Assembly: GCA_900155415.1 (NCBI GenBank)
Contig: LT700187.1
Span: forward strand, 1,488,001 to 1,552,000
DNA: 64,000 nt
Reading direction: 5' to 3'
DNA from: Christensenella massiliensis
GTDB taxonomy: Bacteria; Bacillota; Clostridia; Christensenellales; Christensenellaceae
Part shown: in pieces, positions 44,310 to 52,541 of the stretch
Position numbering within the stretch: position 1 is the stretch's first letter
How the letters are laid out: each line of letters starts with the position of its first letter
Translations under genes and position numbers: made by a program
The notes under the pieces: generated by a model
The model's database searches: none
The model's input: only the letters and a program-made list of their open reading frames with translations
Told to the model about the DNA's origin: nothing

Positions 44310-45848
44310 ATGAAAAAAGTAATTGCAGCCATTCTAACGGCGGTCCTGCTCCTTTTCTGTACCGCCTGCCAAACGGAAAAAGCCGCGAAAGAAGGAGGAG
44401 CGGCGGTATTCCTTCCGGTGGAGAGCGGCCAGCCGGAGCGCCTTGCGGAAGAGACGCCCGCGCCGTCTTCTGACGCGATCCCGTTTCCCCAAGGAGGGGA
44501 ACCGATTAACCGGTTCGATTTACAGTTTACGCTCGACGACGCTTCGCATACGCTGGTCGTACAGGAAAAGCTCAAGTATTATAACGGTACGGGAAACGGA
44601 CTTACAGAGCTTTACTTCAATCTCTATCCGAACGCTTTCCAGACGGACGGCGGCGGAATCGAATTGAAAACGTTTGAGATAGAGGGAGAGGCGTCGGAGC
44701 TTGCGCAGGCGGATGGAACGGTTTGGAAGACAGAACTGCCGGAGGAGCTTCCGGCAGGAGAAACGGTCGGCATACAAATGGAATATATCGTCTGCATCCC
44801 CAACATCAACAACCGCTTCGGTTATCAGGATGAGGTTTATAATCTGGGGAATTGTGTGATCACGCCCGCCGTATATGGGGAAAACGGCTGGACGGTTGAG
44901 CCGTATGTGGACCTCGGAGACGCATTTTATACGGATATAGCGGATTATACGGCGGAAATAGAAGTGCCGGACGGCTACATGATCGCAGCGGGAGGAACGG
45001 AAACACAGCCGGGTATATTTGAGGCGCGGAACGTGCGGGATTTCGTGTTTTGCGCGGGTAAGGCGTATGAGCAGCGTTCCGCCGAGGTACAGGGGACGGA
45101 AATTCATGTTTTCTGCGATAAGGAACTGCCGGAAACAGGGGAATTTCTACTGGACGCGGCGTGTAAGGCGCTTACGCTCTATAATGAATTGCTCGGACGG
45201 TATCCCTATGATACGCTGACAGTCGTGAGCAGCGGCCTTACGGGAGGGGTGAGCGGCACGGAATATCCGACGCTGATTATGGTCGCGCCTGAGGTGCCGT
45301 TGGAGCAGTTCGAGATGGGGATATCCGGTTCCGATGGCCCGGGGAGAGAATATTATGAAGCACAACTCGCGGTTACGGTGGCGCACGAGGTCGCGTACCA
45401 ATGGTTTTATGGAATCGTAGGCAACGACCAGATCCAGGACCCGTGGCTCGACGAGGGCTTTTGCCGGTTCGCGGAATATTTCTACGAGCAGGAATATCTG
45501 CCTGAGGAGATCGAAGGCTTTTATTGGAAGCGGGAACGGTTTAAAGATACGGACGTTATGCAGCGGGGCGGAAACGAAAACACGATAAGCGACCAAACGA
45601 AGATCGGCGGTTCTCTTTATGATTGGCTGAACGAGCCGGCCGAATATTCGTCCGGCGTATACGATAAGCCGGCGGCGATGCTTTATCAGATGATGCTGCA
45701 GATGGGCGGGGAACAGTTTCTGAACGCTTTGAAGGAATATGTCGCCGTGTTTGCGTGGGATTTTGTGTCGCCCGGGGACTTCAGGGCCTTTTGGAACGGA
45801 AAAGAGGATTTTTCCGAGCTGTTCGCTTTATATATGGGGGAAGCATGA
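44310..45848 (+). CDS. M1-like (gluzincin) peptidase lipoprotein with altered zinc motif
   Basis: A 512-residue exported lipoprotein: signal peptide with lipobox FCTAC, lipidated Cys20. The N-terminal half is the beta-sandwich of M1 aminopeptidases; the catalytic part has GTEYPTLIMV in place of the exopeptidase motif and the zinc region VAHEVAYQWFYGIVGNDQ followed by DPWLDEGF. The M1 consensus is HExxH with a distant Glu; here His359, Glu360 and Glu382 are present but the second His is Tyr363 (codon TAC where CAC would give His). Zinc binding is therefore probably weakened or lost, which suggests a non-catalytic or altered enzyme. Frame and length are otherwise intact. Confidence 0.85.
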   Translation: MKKVIAAILTAVLLLFCTACQTEKAAKEGGAAVFLPVESGQPERLAEETPAPSSDAIPFPQGGEPINRFDLQFTLDDASHTLVVQEKLKYYNGTGNGLTELYFNLYPNAFQTDGGGIELKTFEIEGEASELAQADGTVWKTELPEELPAGETVGIQMEYIVCIPNINNRFGYQDEVYNLGNCVITPAVYGENGWTVEPYVDLGDAFYTDIADYTAEIEVPDGYMIAAGGTETQPGIFEARNVRDFVFCAGKAYEQRSAEVQGTEIHVFCDKELPETGEFLLDAACKALTLYNELLGRYPYDTLTVVSSGLTGGVSGTEYPTLIMVAPEVPLEQFEMGISGSDGPGREYYEAQLAVTVAHEVAYQWFYGIVGNDQIQDPWLDEGFCRFAEYFYEQEYLPEEIEGFYWKRERFKDTDVMQRGGNENTISDQTKIGGSLYDWLNEPAEYSSGVYDKPAAMLYQMMLQMGGEQFLNALKEYVAVFAWDFVSPGDFRAFWNGKEDFSELFALYMGEA

Positions 45849-45902
45849 ACGGAAAGCGGCCTGAGCTTCCTAAAAAATGGTGTAAAATAAAGGAAAAGAC
45901 GG

Positions 45903-45931
45903 TTGTACAGACAGGGAAAAAAGACTACAAT
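45903..45931 (+). promoter_or_regulatory. Promoter of fucO
   Basis: TTGTAC (45903-45908), 17 bases, TACAAT (45926-45931), about 45 bases ahead of the fucO start. Confidence 0.6.
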
Positions 45932-45979
45932 AAATGCAATGAAAGAATTTTTGCCGCTCGCATAAAGGAGGAAGAGCAG

Positions 45980-47137
45980 ATGCCGCAGAGAATGATATTA
46001 AATGAAACGTCCTATTTCGGGCAGGGGGCGCTTTTGAATTTGCCGGAGGAGGTGCGCAGGCGCGGTTTTCGGAAAGCGCTTATCATAACAGACGCCGTTT
46101 TGGTAGAACGCGGCGTTGTCGCTAAGGCAACGGCGTTTTTGGACGCAAACGGTATGCCCTATAATATTTTTTCGCAGGTGAGAGCAAACCCGACCGTAGA
46201 CGTCGTAAAGAAGGGGCTCAATGCGTTTCGGGTGAGCGGAGCGGATTATTTGATCGCGATTGGCGGAGGTTCGTCTATCGATACGGCGAAGGCGGTGGGG
46301 ATCATTGCCGCGAACCCGGAGTTTTCAGATGTCGTGAGCCTCGAGGGAACGGCAAATACGGCGCGTCCGGCGGTTCCGATCATCGCCGTTCCCACGACGG
46401 CAGGCACGGCGGCGGAGGTAACGATCAACTATGTTATCACAGACGAAGAAAGAAAACGGAAATTCGTATGTGTGGACGCGCACGATATCCCGCAGGTCGC
46501 GATCGTGGATCCGGATATGATGGCGTCTATGCCGCGGGGGCTTGCGGCGGCTACGGGAATGGACGCCCTGACGCATGCCATAGAGGGTTATGTGACAAAG
46601 GGCGCATGGGAAATGACGGATATGTTCCATCTGCAGGCAATCAAAATGATAGCGGAAAATCTTCGGGCAGCGGTGGACGGCAACGCGGCGGCGCGCGAGA
46701 AAATGGCGGCCGCTCAATATATCGCGGGAATGGGATTTTCAAACGTAGGGCTGGGAGCGGTGCACGGAATGGCGCACCCGCTGGGCGCGTTTTACGATAC
46801 GCCGCACGGAGTGGCAAACGCGGTGCTGCTGCCCTATGTGATGGAGCATAATCAGGACGAGACGGGAGAAAAATACCGCGAGATCGCACGGGCGATGGGC
46901 GTTTCGGGTGTGGACGGCATGAGTCCGGAGGAATACCGCCGGGCGGCGGTCGAAGCGGTGCGGGAGCTTTCAAGAGCGGTCGGTATCCCGCAGACGCTTG
47001 CAGAGATCGGCGTGCGTACGGAGGACCTTGAAGACCTCGCAAAAGCGGCGCTGCGCGATGTGTGCACGGGTGGAAATCCAAAGGAGATGACGGAAGAGAG
47101 CATTCTCGGCGTGTATCGCTGGGCGCTTGGGATTTGA
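45980..47137 (+). CDS. fucO: Lactaldehyde reductase (iron-containing alcohol dehydrogenase)
   Basis: A 385-residue group III alcohol dehydrogenase, very similar from end to end to E. coli FucO as remembered: RMILNETSYFGQGAL start, NAD motif LIAIGGGSSIDTAKAVG, AVPTTAGTAAEVTINYVITDEE, and metal-binding Asp/His in MDALTHAIEG and GMAHPLGAFYDTPHG. It reduces L-lactaldehyde to 1,2-propanediol with NADH in fucose and rhamnose fermentation. ATG at 45980 follows AAAGGAGGAAGAG. An in-frame ATG at 45845, overlapping the peptidase stop, would add 45 unrelated residues and is unlikely. Confidence 0.94.
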   Translation: MPQRMILNETSYFGQGALLNLPEEVRRRGFRKALIITDAVLVERGVVAKATAFLDANGMPYNIFSQVRANPTVDVVKKGLNAFRVSGADYLIAIGGGSSIDTAKAVGIIAANPEFSDVVSLEGTANTARPAVPIIAVPTTAGTAAEVTINYVITDEERKRKFVCVDAHDIPQVAIVDPDMMASMPRGLAAATGMDALTHAIEGYVTKGAWEMTDMFHLQAIKMIAENLRAAVDGNAAAREKMAAAQYIAGMGFSNVGLGAVHGMAHPLGAFYDTPHGVANAVLLPYVMEHNQDETGEKYREIARAMGVSGVDGMSPEEYRRAAVEAVRELSRAVGIPQTLAEIGVRTEDLEDLAKAALRDVCTGGNPKEMTEESILGVYRWALGI

Positions 47138-47162
47138 TTTTAAAAGATAAAGAGGAGTATCA

Positions 47163-47197
47163 AAATAAGCCTCCGGCCTTATAGGCCGGGGGCTTTT
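47163..47197. terminator. Bidirectional terminator between fucO and mutY
   Basis: AAGCCTCCGGCCT pairs with AGGCCGGGGGCTT (one T-G) around TAT; the mutY stop codon lies inside it. Confidence 0.88.
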
Positions 47198-48240
47198 AAA
47201 TACTGTATGGCAGTTTTGGTATAGGTGCGGAACGCGGAGGGAAGCGCGTGCGTATGCGCCAGCTCCTCCCATGTGCACCATGTGAATCCCTCGCCCGGAG
47301 AGGACGTGTCCACGAGATAACCCGTCATGCGCCATTCGATGTGCGTAAAAATATGCTTCGCAGGCGCGAGCGGTACAATGCGGTACGGAACGATACCGGA
47401 GGCGCGGAGAAAATCTTCCGCCTCCGCAGAAGAAAGCGCGCCCTCTGTACCCGGAAATTCCCACAGGCCGGCGAGCAGACCCTTTTCTTCTCTTTGCCGT
47501 ATGGCGGCGCGGCTGCTGCGAATGAGCACGAATATGGTGCGCGCCTCGATCCGCCGTTTTTTCTTTGCGGCTTTTACGGGGATATCGCCTGTGAGCCCCT
47601 CCGCATACGCCCGGCACAATGAAGCGAGCGGACATTTTCCGCATAGGGGCTGCCCGTTCGGCAGGCAAACGACAGCGCCGAGCTCCATCATCGCCTGATT
47701 AAAATCGCCCGCACAGCCGTGCGGGAGGATTGCCGCGATGTCTTCCGAAATACGGAGCTTTACTTTTGGATCGGCAATGTCGTCTTTGCTGGCGCGCAGG
47801 CGGGAAACAACGCGCAGTACGTTTCCGTCTACCGCCGGAACAGGAATGCCGAACGCGATAGATGCAATCGCGCCTGCGGTATAGGCGCCGATACCGGGAA
47901 GAGAAAGCAGAGCATCAAAAGAGGAGGGAAGCTCTCCCTTCCATTGCTCCACAATGATTTGGGCGGCTTTTTTCAGGTTGCGCGCCCGATTGTAATATCC
48001 AAGCCCCTCCCACAGCTTCATCAGCTTTTCGTCAGGAACCGCTGCGAGCTCCGCGGGGGAAGGAAGCGCATGCAAAAAACGCTCGTAATACGGCATGACC
48101 GCCGTAACGCGCGTTTGCTGGAGCATGATTTCAGATATCCATACGCGGTATGGGGAGGGTTCGTTCCGCCACGGCAGGATACGAGCGTTTTCGCCGTACC
48201 ATTGGAGCAGCGGGGCGGGAATACGGGATAAGACGTCCAC
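47179..48240 (-). CDS. mutY: A/G-specific adenine DNA glycosylase
   Basis: A 353-residue MutY. Catalytic Glu in EIMLQQTRVTAV, helix-hairpin-helix in LPGIGAYTAGAI, Asp in GDFNQAMMELGA, the [4Fe-4S] loop with CLPNGQPLCGKCPLASLC, and a C-terminal NUDIX-like domain recognising 8-oxoG (about 225-350). It removes adenine paired to 8-oxoguanine. The start lies six bases before the ACP stop, and the three minus-strand genes look like one transcript from the acyl ligase. Confidence 0.95.
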   Translation of the reverse strand: MDVLSRIPAPLLQWYGENARILPWRNEPSPYRVWISEIMLQQTRVTAVMPYYERFLHALPSPAELAAVPDEKLMKLWEGLGYYNRARNLKKAAQIIVEQWKGELPSSFDALLSLPGIGAYTAGAIASIAFGIPVPAVDGNVLRVVSRLRASKDDIADPKVKLRISEDIAAILPHGCAGDFNQAMMELGAVVCLPNGQPLCGKCPLASLCRAYAEGLTGDIPVKAAKKKRRIEARTIFVLIRSSRAAIRQREEKGLLAGLWEFPGTEGALSSAEAEDFLRASGIVPYRIVPLAPAKHIFTHIEWRMTGYLVDTSSPGEGFTWCTWEELAHTHALPSAFRTYTKTAIQYLKAPGL

Positions 48241-48246
48241 GGAGCT

Positions 48247-48480
48247 TCAGCCCTTGGAAGCGTGCTGCTTCAGATAGGCTTCGATATCCGCGACGCGCTG
48301 AAAAGAACGCAGGTCGTCGTTCGATATCTCCACGCCGAATTCGTCCTCAAACGCCACAACAATGTTGATCACGTCAAGCGAATTCAGTCCGAGGTCGGCA
48401 GTCAGCCGGGCATCCGGAACAATGCTGCCCCGGTCTGCTCCCGAATATTCCTGTAAGATGGTAACGATTTTTTCAAACAT
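48247..48480 (-). CDS. acpP: Acyl carrier protein
   Basis: A 77-residue acidic four-helix protein with DLGLNSLDVINIV; the Ser of NSLD takes the 4'-phosphopantetheine arm. It lies nine bases after an acyl-activating enzyme and away from any fatty-acid synthase cluster, so it may be a dedicated carrier for that ligase rather than, or besides, the main fatty-acid ACP. Confidence 0.92.
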   Translation of the reverse strand: MFEKIVTILQEYSGADRGSIVPDARLTADLGLNSLDVINIVVAFEDEFGVEISNDDLRSFQRVADIEAYLKQHASKG

Positions 48481-48489
48481 GATGCTTCC

Positions 48490-50139
48490 TCACTTATTTA
48501 AAACGAAACGTTTTATTTTTTTGGTCGTGGTCTTTTCAAATTCCACATCGCGGAATTTGACCGCCTGTATCTGCTTATATTGGGGAAAAGACGCGTTGAG
48601 CTTATCGATCTCCCCGCGCAGGAACGCCTGCACATCCGCGACCTTTTCACGTTCCGCGGCTTCGATATCCGGGAACAGCTCTGCTGTAACCGCGCCGCCG
48701 CTTTCATAGACGACAGCCTCTTTGATAAGCGGTATGCGCATCAGATAGGTCTCCAGCTCTTCCGGACTGATGTTTTCCCCGTTGCTCAAAATAATCAGGT
48801 TCTTTTTACGGCCGGTGATGTGGAGAAACCCTTTTTCATCTACACGGCCAAGATCGCCTGTGCGGAACCAGCCGTCCGAAAAAGCGGCCTGCGTCTCCGC
48901 GTCGTTTTTGTAATATCCGAGCATTACATTGTCGCCCTTCACAAGGATCTCGCCGTCCTCTATTTTCAATTCGCAGCAGGGAAGAGCAGGGCCCACCGAA
49001 GAATCATTATAATACTTTTCACGGTTTACTGCAACAAGCGGGGAGCACTCCGTAATGCCGTACCCCTGCAGCATCACGATGCCGAGATCGCGGAAAAATT
49101 CTGTGATCTGCGGGTCGAGCGCCGCGCCGCCTACAAAGGCTTTTTTGAAGCGCCCGCCAAACGGCTCGTATACGTCGCGGAACAGCCTGCGCGGAACGCC
49201 AAGGCCGAGCTTACGCATAAAATGGCTTAACTTTCGCCCAAACATCAGCTTTTTATATTTCCCCATCCGTTTGGCGCCCTCGATCACCTGCTTATACATC
49301 GTTTCGGAGAACATGGGAACGAGCGACATACCGGTTGGCTTAAATAATTTCAGGTTATCAAAAAAATATTTCAGATTTTCGTTGAAGCATACGACCGTGC
49401 TGGTGTGGAGCATTGCGAGAATGCCACAGTTGCTTTCGTAGGCATGATGCAGCGGGAGTACGGAAAGCATGACGTCGTCTTCTGTGAAGCTGACGTGCTT
49501 GCAGGCGCAGTCAAAGCTTGTGATCAGGTTTTTCTGCGACAGCATAACGGCCTTGCTGTTGCCGGACGTACCCGACGTAAAGAGGATAGCGGCCATTTTT
49601 TCCGTATCGGGCTGTATGTCCAGATAAGAACGGTCTCCTGCTTCAAGCAGCGCACGCCCCTCTTCAATGAGCGCGCCGAGCGTCACGCCGAACGTCTCTT
49701 CGCCGTTCGTGCTTGCAAAAAGCGTTATTTCGGGCAGCGAGGGCGCGAGCTCCTGCATTTTTGCTTCGTAGGTTTTGGAAAAAAAGACGGCCGTCGCATC
49801 GGAAAACCGCATTTGTTCCGCGAGCTTTTCAGCGGGCAGGTCACGGTCGAGCGGTACGATCACACCCGCGCCGCATAAAACGGCCATATAGACGAGCACC
49901 CATTCGTAGGAGTTTTCGCCGATCACGCAAATGTGCGCGTCTGCAAGTCCGCGGCGGCAAAGAGCCGTTCCAAGCGCGTTCACATCACTTTCAAATTGCT
50001 TCCATGAAATACCTTTATAATGATTGCGGTCGATACGCACGCGGAAAGCGTCTTTTTCGGGCGTGCGGGACGCAGGCCAAGAAATCACGTCCCGAAGTGT
50101 GGAAACGGGCCGCGTCTCATAATAAGGATAGGGTCTCAA
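48490..50139 (-). CDS. AMP-forming acyl-CoA synthetase / acyl-ACP ligase
   Basis: A 549-residue ANL-superfamily enzyme. A3 motif ILFTSGTSGNSKAVMLSQKN, A5 GYGITECSPLVAV, A7 DGWFRTGDLG, A8 region ITGRKKNLIILSNGENISPEE and C-terminal catalytic Lys in TTTKKIKR. It would activate a fatty acid as acyl-AMP and transfer it to CoA or to the phosphopantetheine of the adjacent ACP; close genetic linkage favours the ACP as acceptor, which is inference. Long-chain type by resemblance. Ends nine bases before the ACP gene. Confidence 0.9.
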   Translation of the reverse strand: MRPYPYYETRPVSTLRDVISWPASRTPEKDAFRVRIDRNHYKGISWKQFESDVNALGTALCRRGLADAHICVIGENSYEWVLVYMAVLCGAGVIVPLDRDLPAEKLAEQMRFSDATAVFFSKTYEAKMQELAPSLPEITLFASTNGEETFGVTLGALIEEGRALLEAGDRSYLDIQPDTEKMAAILFTSGTSGNSKAVMLSQKNLITSFDCACKHVSFTEDDVMLSVLPLHHAYESNCGILAMLHTSTVVCFNENLKYFFDNLKLFKPTGMSLVPMFSETMYKQVIEGAKRMGKYKKLMFGRKLSHFMRKLGLGVPRRLFRDVYEPFGGRFKKAFVGGAALDPQITEFFRDLGIVMLQGYGITECSPLVAVNREKYYNDSSVGPALPCCELKIEDGEILVKGDNVMLGYYKNDAETQAAFSDGWFRTGDLGRVDEKGFLHITGRKKNLIILSNGENISPEELETYLMRIPLIKEAVVYESGGAVTAELFPDIEAAEREKVADVQAFLRGEIDKLNASFPQYKQIQAVKFRDVEFEKTTTKKIKRFVLNK

Positions 50140-50734
50140 TGTTTTTCCTCCATTGCTTGCTCTTTTAACATACTAAATCATTATACCAGTTGGGAATGGT
50201 TTTGTGAATATAGCTGGCGGAAAAACAGTGCAGGAAAGATACGGATCGGAGGGCTGCCCTCCGGCCCTTTTATTAAGGCTTTAGCTAGGCGAGTACACAA
50301 AAGATGAGAAATATAAACCACCCATTATACGGATACGCGATAAAAGTTATATCTCAAAATTGCTGTTAGATTTTTGGAATGATACTTTGGAGTACCCAAG
50401 CTATCTATCCTGCTGTTTTACTAAATCGAAATGAGTAGAAGACGACAGTATTATATCGTATCGGAGAACGGAATCGCACTCGAAATTTTGTATGCATGGC
50501 AGAAAGGCAGATGAGGCAAATAGTTTATGACGATGAAAGACAGGGTATAAGTAACGCAACAGAAGGGATAAACGTTTTTGAGCCGGGAAAAATCAAATGA
50601 TATAAATGAAACAGCAAAACACAGTTAAAAAAGAAATTTTTGTTATTTCTATCGGAGATATATCTTGACACAAGCGATATTGTTTTCTCTGCTGCACAAG
50701 AAAAGAACCGAATTGGTTCGGAAAGGAAGATTTT
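50140..50734. other. Gene-free 595-base stretch before the WxL cluster
   Basis: No coding region of convincing length on either strand. It holds a GC-rich hairpin (GGAGGGC/GCCCTCC around 50248-50262, followed by CGGCCCTTTTATT) with no gene to terminate on the plus strand, then about 450 bases that are richer in A and T than the neighbours, with only short broken frames. A TTGACA at 50665-50670 lacks a convincing -10. The last part should carry the promoter of the small WxL gene. It may be a decayed gene or an insertion scar. Confidence 0.5.
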
Positions 50735-51310
50735 ATGAAAAAAAGAAAATTGTTTGCCGTTATAGCGGCGGTAGGCATCTTATTTGCATTTGGAGCGACT
50801 GGATTCGCAGCGGGTGCGGATACGAAAACTTCGGAGGCTTCGATTGAATTCAAAGCCGGGATTCTGGAATTGAATTCTGTTCCGGCACTTGATTTTGGAG
50901 CGCATACGATCGATGGAACGACTACTCAGTTCCCAATGGCTGACGGCACCCCCTCTATGCAGGTGGCGGACGCGAGGGGAAACGGCGCAGGATGGAAAGT
51001 AACAGCTGCGCTTGGCGCGTTTTCCACAACAGGAGGCGCGACGCCTATTGAGAGTGCGACGATCACGTTAGGACAGGGTACCTCAAGAGCAACGGGGACC
51101 TTAGACACGGCTCCGACGGTCAAGCAAGCCGTTACCTTAGCGGCAAACGGCGCGTCGGATACGGTTGCAACGGCTGCTGTAAGCTCTGGACGCGGAACAT
51201 GGAACGTGGACTGGACTGCGGGCAACATCATGATCGATGTGCCGATACAGCACCAGCGTACAGGAACGCACACGGCGACACTCACATGGACACTGGAAGA
51301 TGCGCCGTAA
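50735..51310 (+). CDS. Small WxL-domain surface protein
   Basis: A 191-residue exported protein. Signal peptide MKKRKLFAVIAAVGILFAFG, cleavage near GFAAG. Nearly the whole mature protein is a WxL domain: LDFGAHTIDGTT, then VADARGNGAGWKVTAAL (first Trp motif), SSGRGTWNVDW, and the end HTATLTWTLEDAP (second motif, WTL). WxL domains bind peptidoglycan without covalent attachment. It is first in a three-gene WxL cluster and is followed by its own terminator, suggesting higher expression than the two genes behind. GGAAAGGAAG precedes the ATG. Confidence 0.88.
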   Translation: MKKRKLFAVIAAVGILFAFGATGFAAGADTKTSEASIEFKAGILELNSVPALDFGAHTIDGTTTQFPMADGTPSMQVADARGNGAGWKVTAALGAFSTTGGATPIESATITLGQGTSRATGTLDTAPTVKQAVTLAANGASDTVATAAVSSGRGTWNVDWTAGNIMIDVPIQHQRTGTHTATLTWTLEDAP

Positions 51311-51321
51311 GAGAAAAACGG

Positions 51322-51356
51322 AAAACGTGTACCCGGGTGAGACCGGGTACGCGTTT
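51322..51356 (+). terminator. Terminator after the small WxL gene
   Basis: AAAACG-GTACCCGG pairs with CCGGGTAC-CGTTTT around a six-base loop, with one T/G bulge pair in the stem. Confidence 0.82.
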
Positions 51357-51428
51357 TATATGGACGATCTTTGTATAGACGGTAAACCCGGATCTGACAA
51401 GGAGAGGATAGAGTGGGGATAAAAGAAA

Positions 51429-52529
51429 ATGGAAACGGTCCGAAGAAACGGATATATGAAAAAAAGAAAAATTGGAATAAGCAAGTGGTTTATCGCTTTG
51501 ATCTTGGCTGCGGCTTTGCTTTTCGGATCAGTTCCGGCGGCGTATGCCTCCGGGGAACCGGAACAGGTGACATTCGCAGTCAGCGCGGTTTTGCCGGAGA
51601 ATCAAATCAATGAGACGGTATCCTACTTTGATCTGCGCATGCAGCCGGAGGAAGAACAGGATTTGGCAGTCACAGTATATAATCAGGGTACGAAAGAAAT
51701 AAAGGTGCGGGCAGAGGCGATCAGCGCGTCTACGAACGCGAATGGTATCATCGATTATAAAACACCGGATAAAAAGGATGAGACTCTGAAAATACCATTT
51801 TCGGAGATCGCGGAAGTAAAGACTCCCGTGCTTACTATTCCGGCTGGCGGTGAAAAAACGGCGTATATACATGTTTCTATGCCCCGAAGTTTATATGACG
51901 GCACAGTACTTGGCGGGATCGTTTTGACACAGGAGAAAGAACCGGAAGCTGCGGAGGAAACAAAACAGGGCGTAGTGATTCAAAACGAATACAGCTATGT
52001 AGTCGGCATAAAACTGTCTGAAACAGATGTGGAAGTGCTGCCTGAATTCGAGCCGGTCGAAGCTGTTCCGGGGATAGAAAACTACCATGCGGCAGTCACT
52101 CACTATATCCGGAACAGAGAAGCGGCGATCGCAAAGGATATATCGCTCGCGATCGAAGTATTCCGTGACGGAAAGCAGGAAGCAGTAAAAACTTCCGCAG
52201 CGACTGTTGATATGGCGCCGAATTCCGTGCTCCCTTATCCGATTCTATGGGAAGAAGAACTCCAGCCCGGGAAATATGTCAGCCATGTTGAGATGGAAAT
52301 GGACGGCAGAACTTGGGAAATGGATATGCCCTTTGAAATAACCGCACAGGCGGCGCAGGAGATCGCAACTGGTTCTGTTGATACAGAGCCGGGCCTGCCA
52401 TGGTGGGGGATCCTGCTTATCGTCTTAGTCATTGTATTGATCGTGATCCTGCTTCTGCTGCTTGCCGCAGTCAAGAGAAAAAAGAGGAATGATCCGGATG
52501 AGAATACCAGAGCGGGAAGACGAAAATAA
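51429..52529 (+). CDS. WxL-interacting protein (DUF916 + DUF3324), membrane-anchored
   Basis: A protein of 366 residues from the ATG at 51429, or 357 from 51456; neither start has a strong ribosome binding site. Signal peptide around WFIALILAAALLFGSVP. The DUF916-type domain (about 35-175) begins FAVSAVLPENQINETVSYFDLRM and includes IPAGGEKTAYIHVSMP and YDGTVLGGIVL; the DUF3324-type domain follows (about 190-315, LPEFEPVEAVPGIENYHAAV). One C-terminal membrane helix (LPWWGILLIVLVIVLIVILL) and a basic tail RKKRNDPDENTRAGRRK anchor it. Proteins of this layout bind WxL proteins at the cell surface and occur with them in Lactobacillales. Confidence 0.86.
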   Translation: METVRRNGYMKKRKIGISKWFIALILAAALLFGSVPAAYASGEPEQVTFAVSAVLPENQINETVSYFDLRMQPEEEQDLAVTVYNQGTKEIKVRAEAISASTNANGIIDYKTPDKKDETLKIPFSEIAEVKTPVLTIPAGGEKTAYIHVSMPRSLYDGTVLGGIVLTQEKEPEAAEETKQGVVIQNEYSYVVGIKLSETDVEVLPEFEPVEAVPGIENYHAAVTHYIRNREAAIAKDISLAIEVFRDGKQEAVKTSAATVDMAPNSVLPYPILWEEELQPGKYVSHVEMEMDGRTWEMDMPFEITAQAAQEIATGSVDTEPGLPWWGILLIVLVIVLIVILLLLLAAVKRKKRNDPDENTRAGRRK

Positions 52530-52541
52530 GAAAGATATATT

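Noticed and set aside
45845-45979. Upstream ATG start for fucO overlapping the peptidase stop
   Set aside because: It would add 45 residues absent from FucO proteins, and a much better ribosome binding site precedes 45980.
50243-50272. GC-rich hairpin as a terminator for a plus-strand gene
   Set aside because: No plus-strand gene lies upstream; listed only as part of the gene-free tract.
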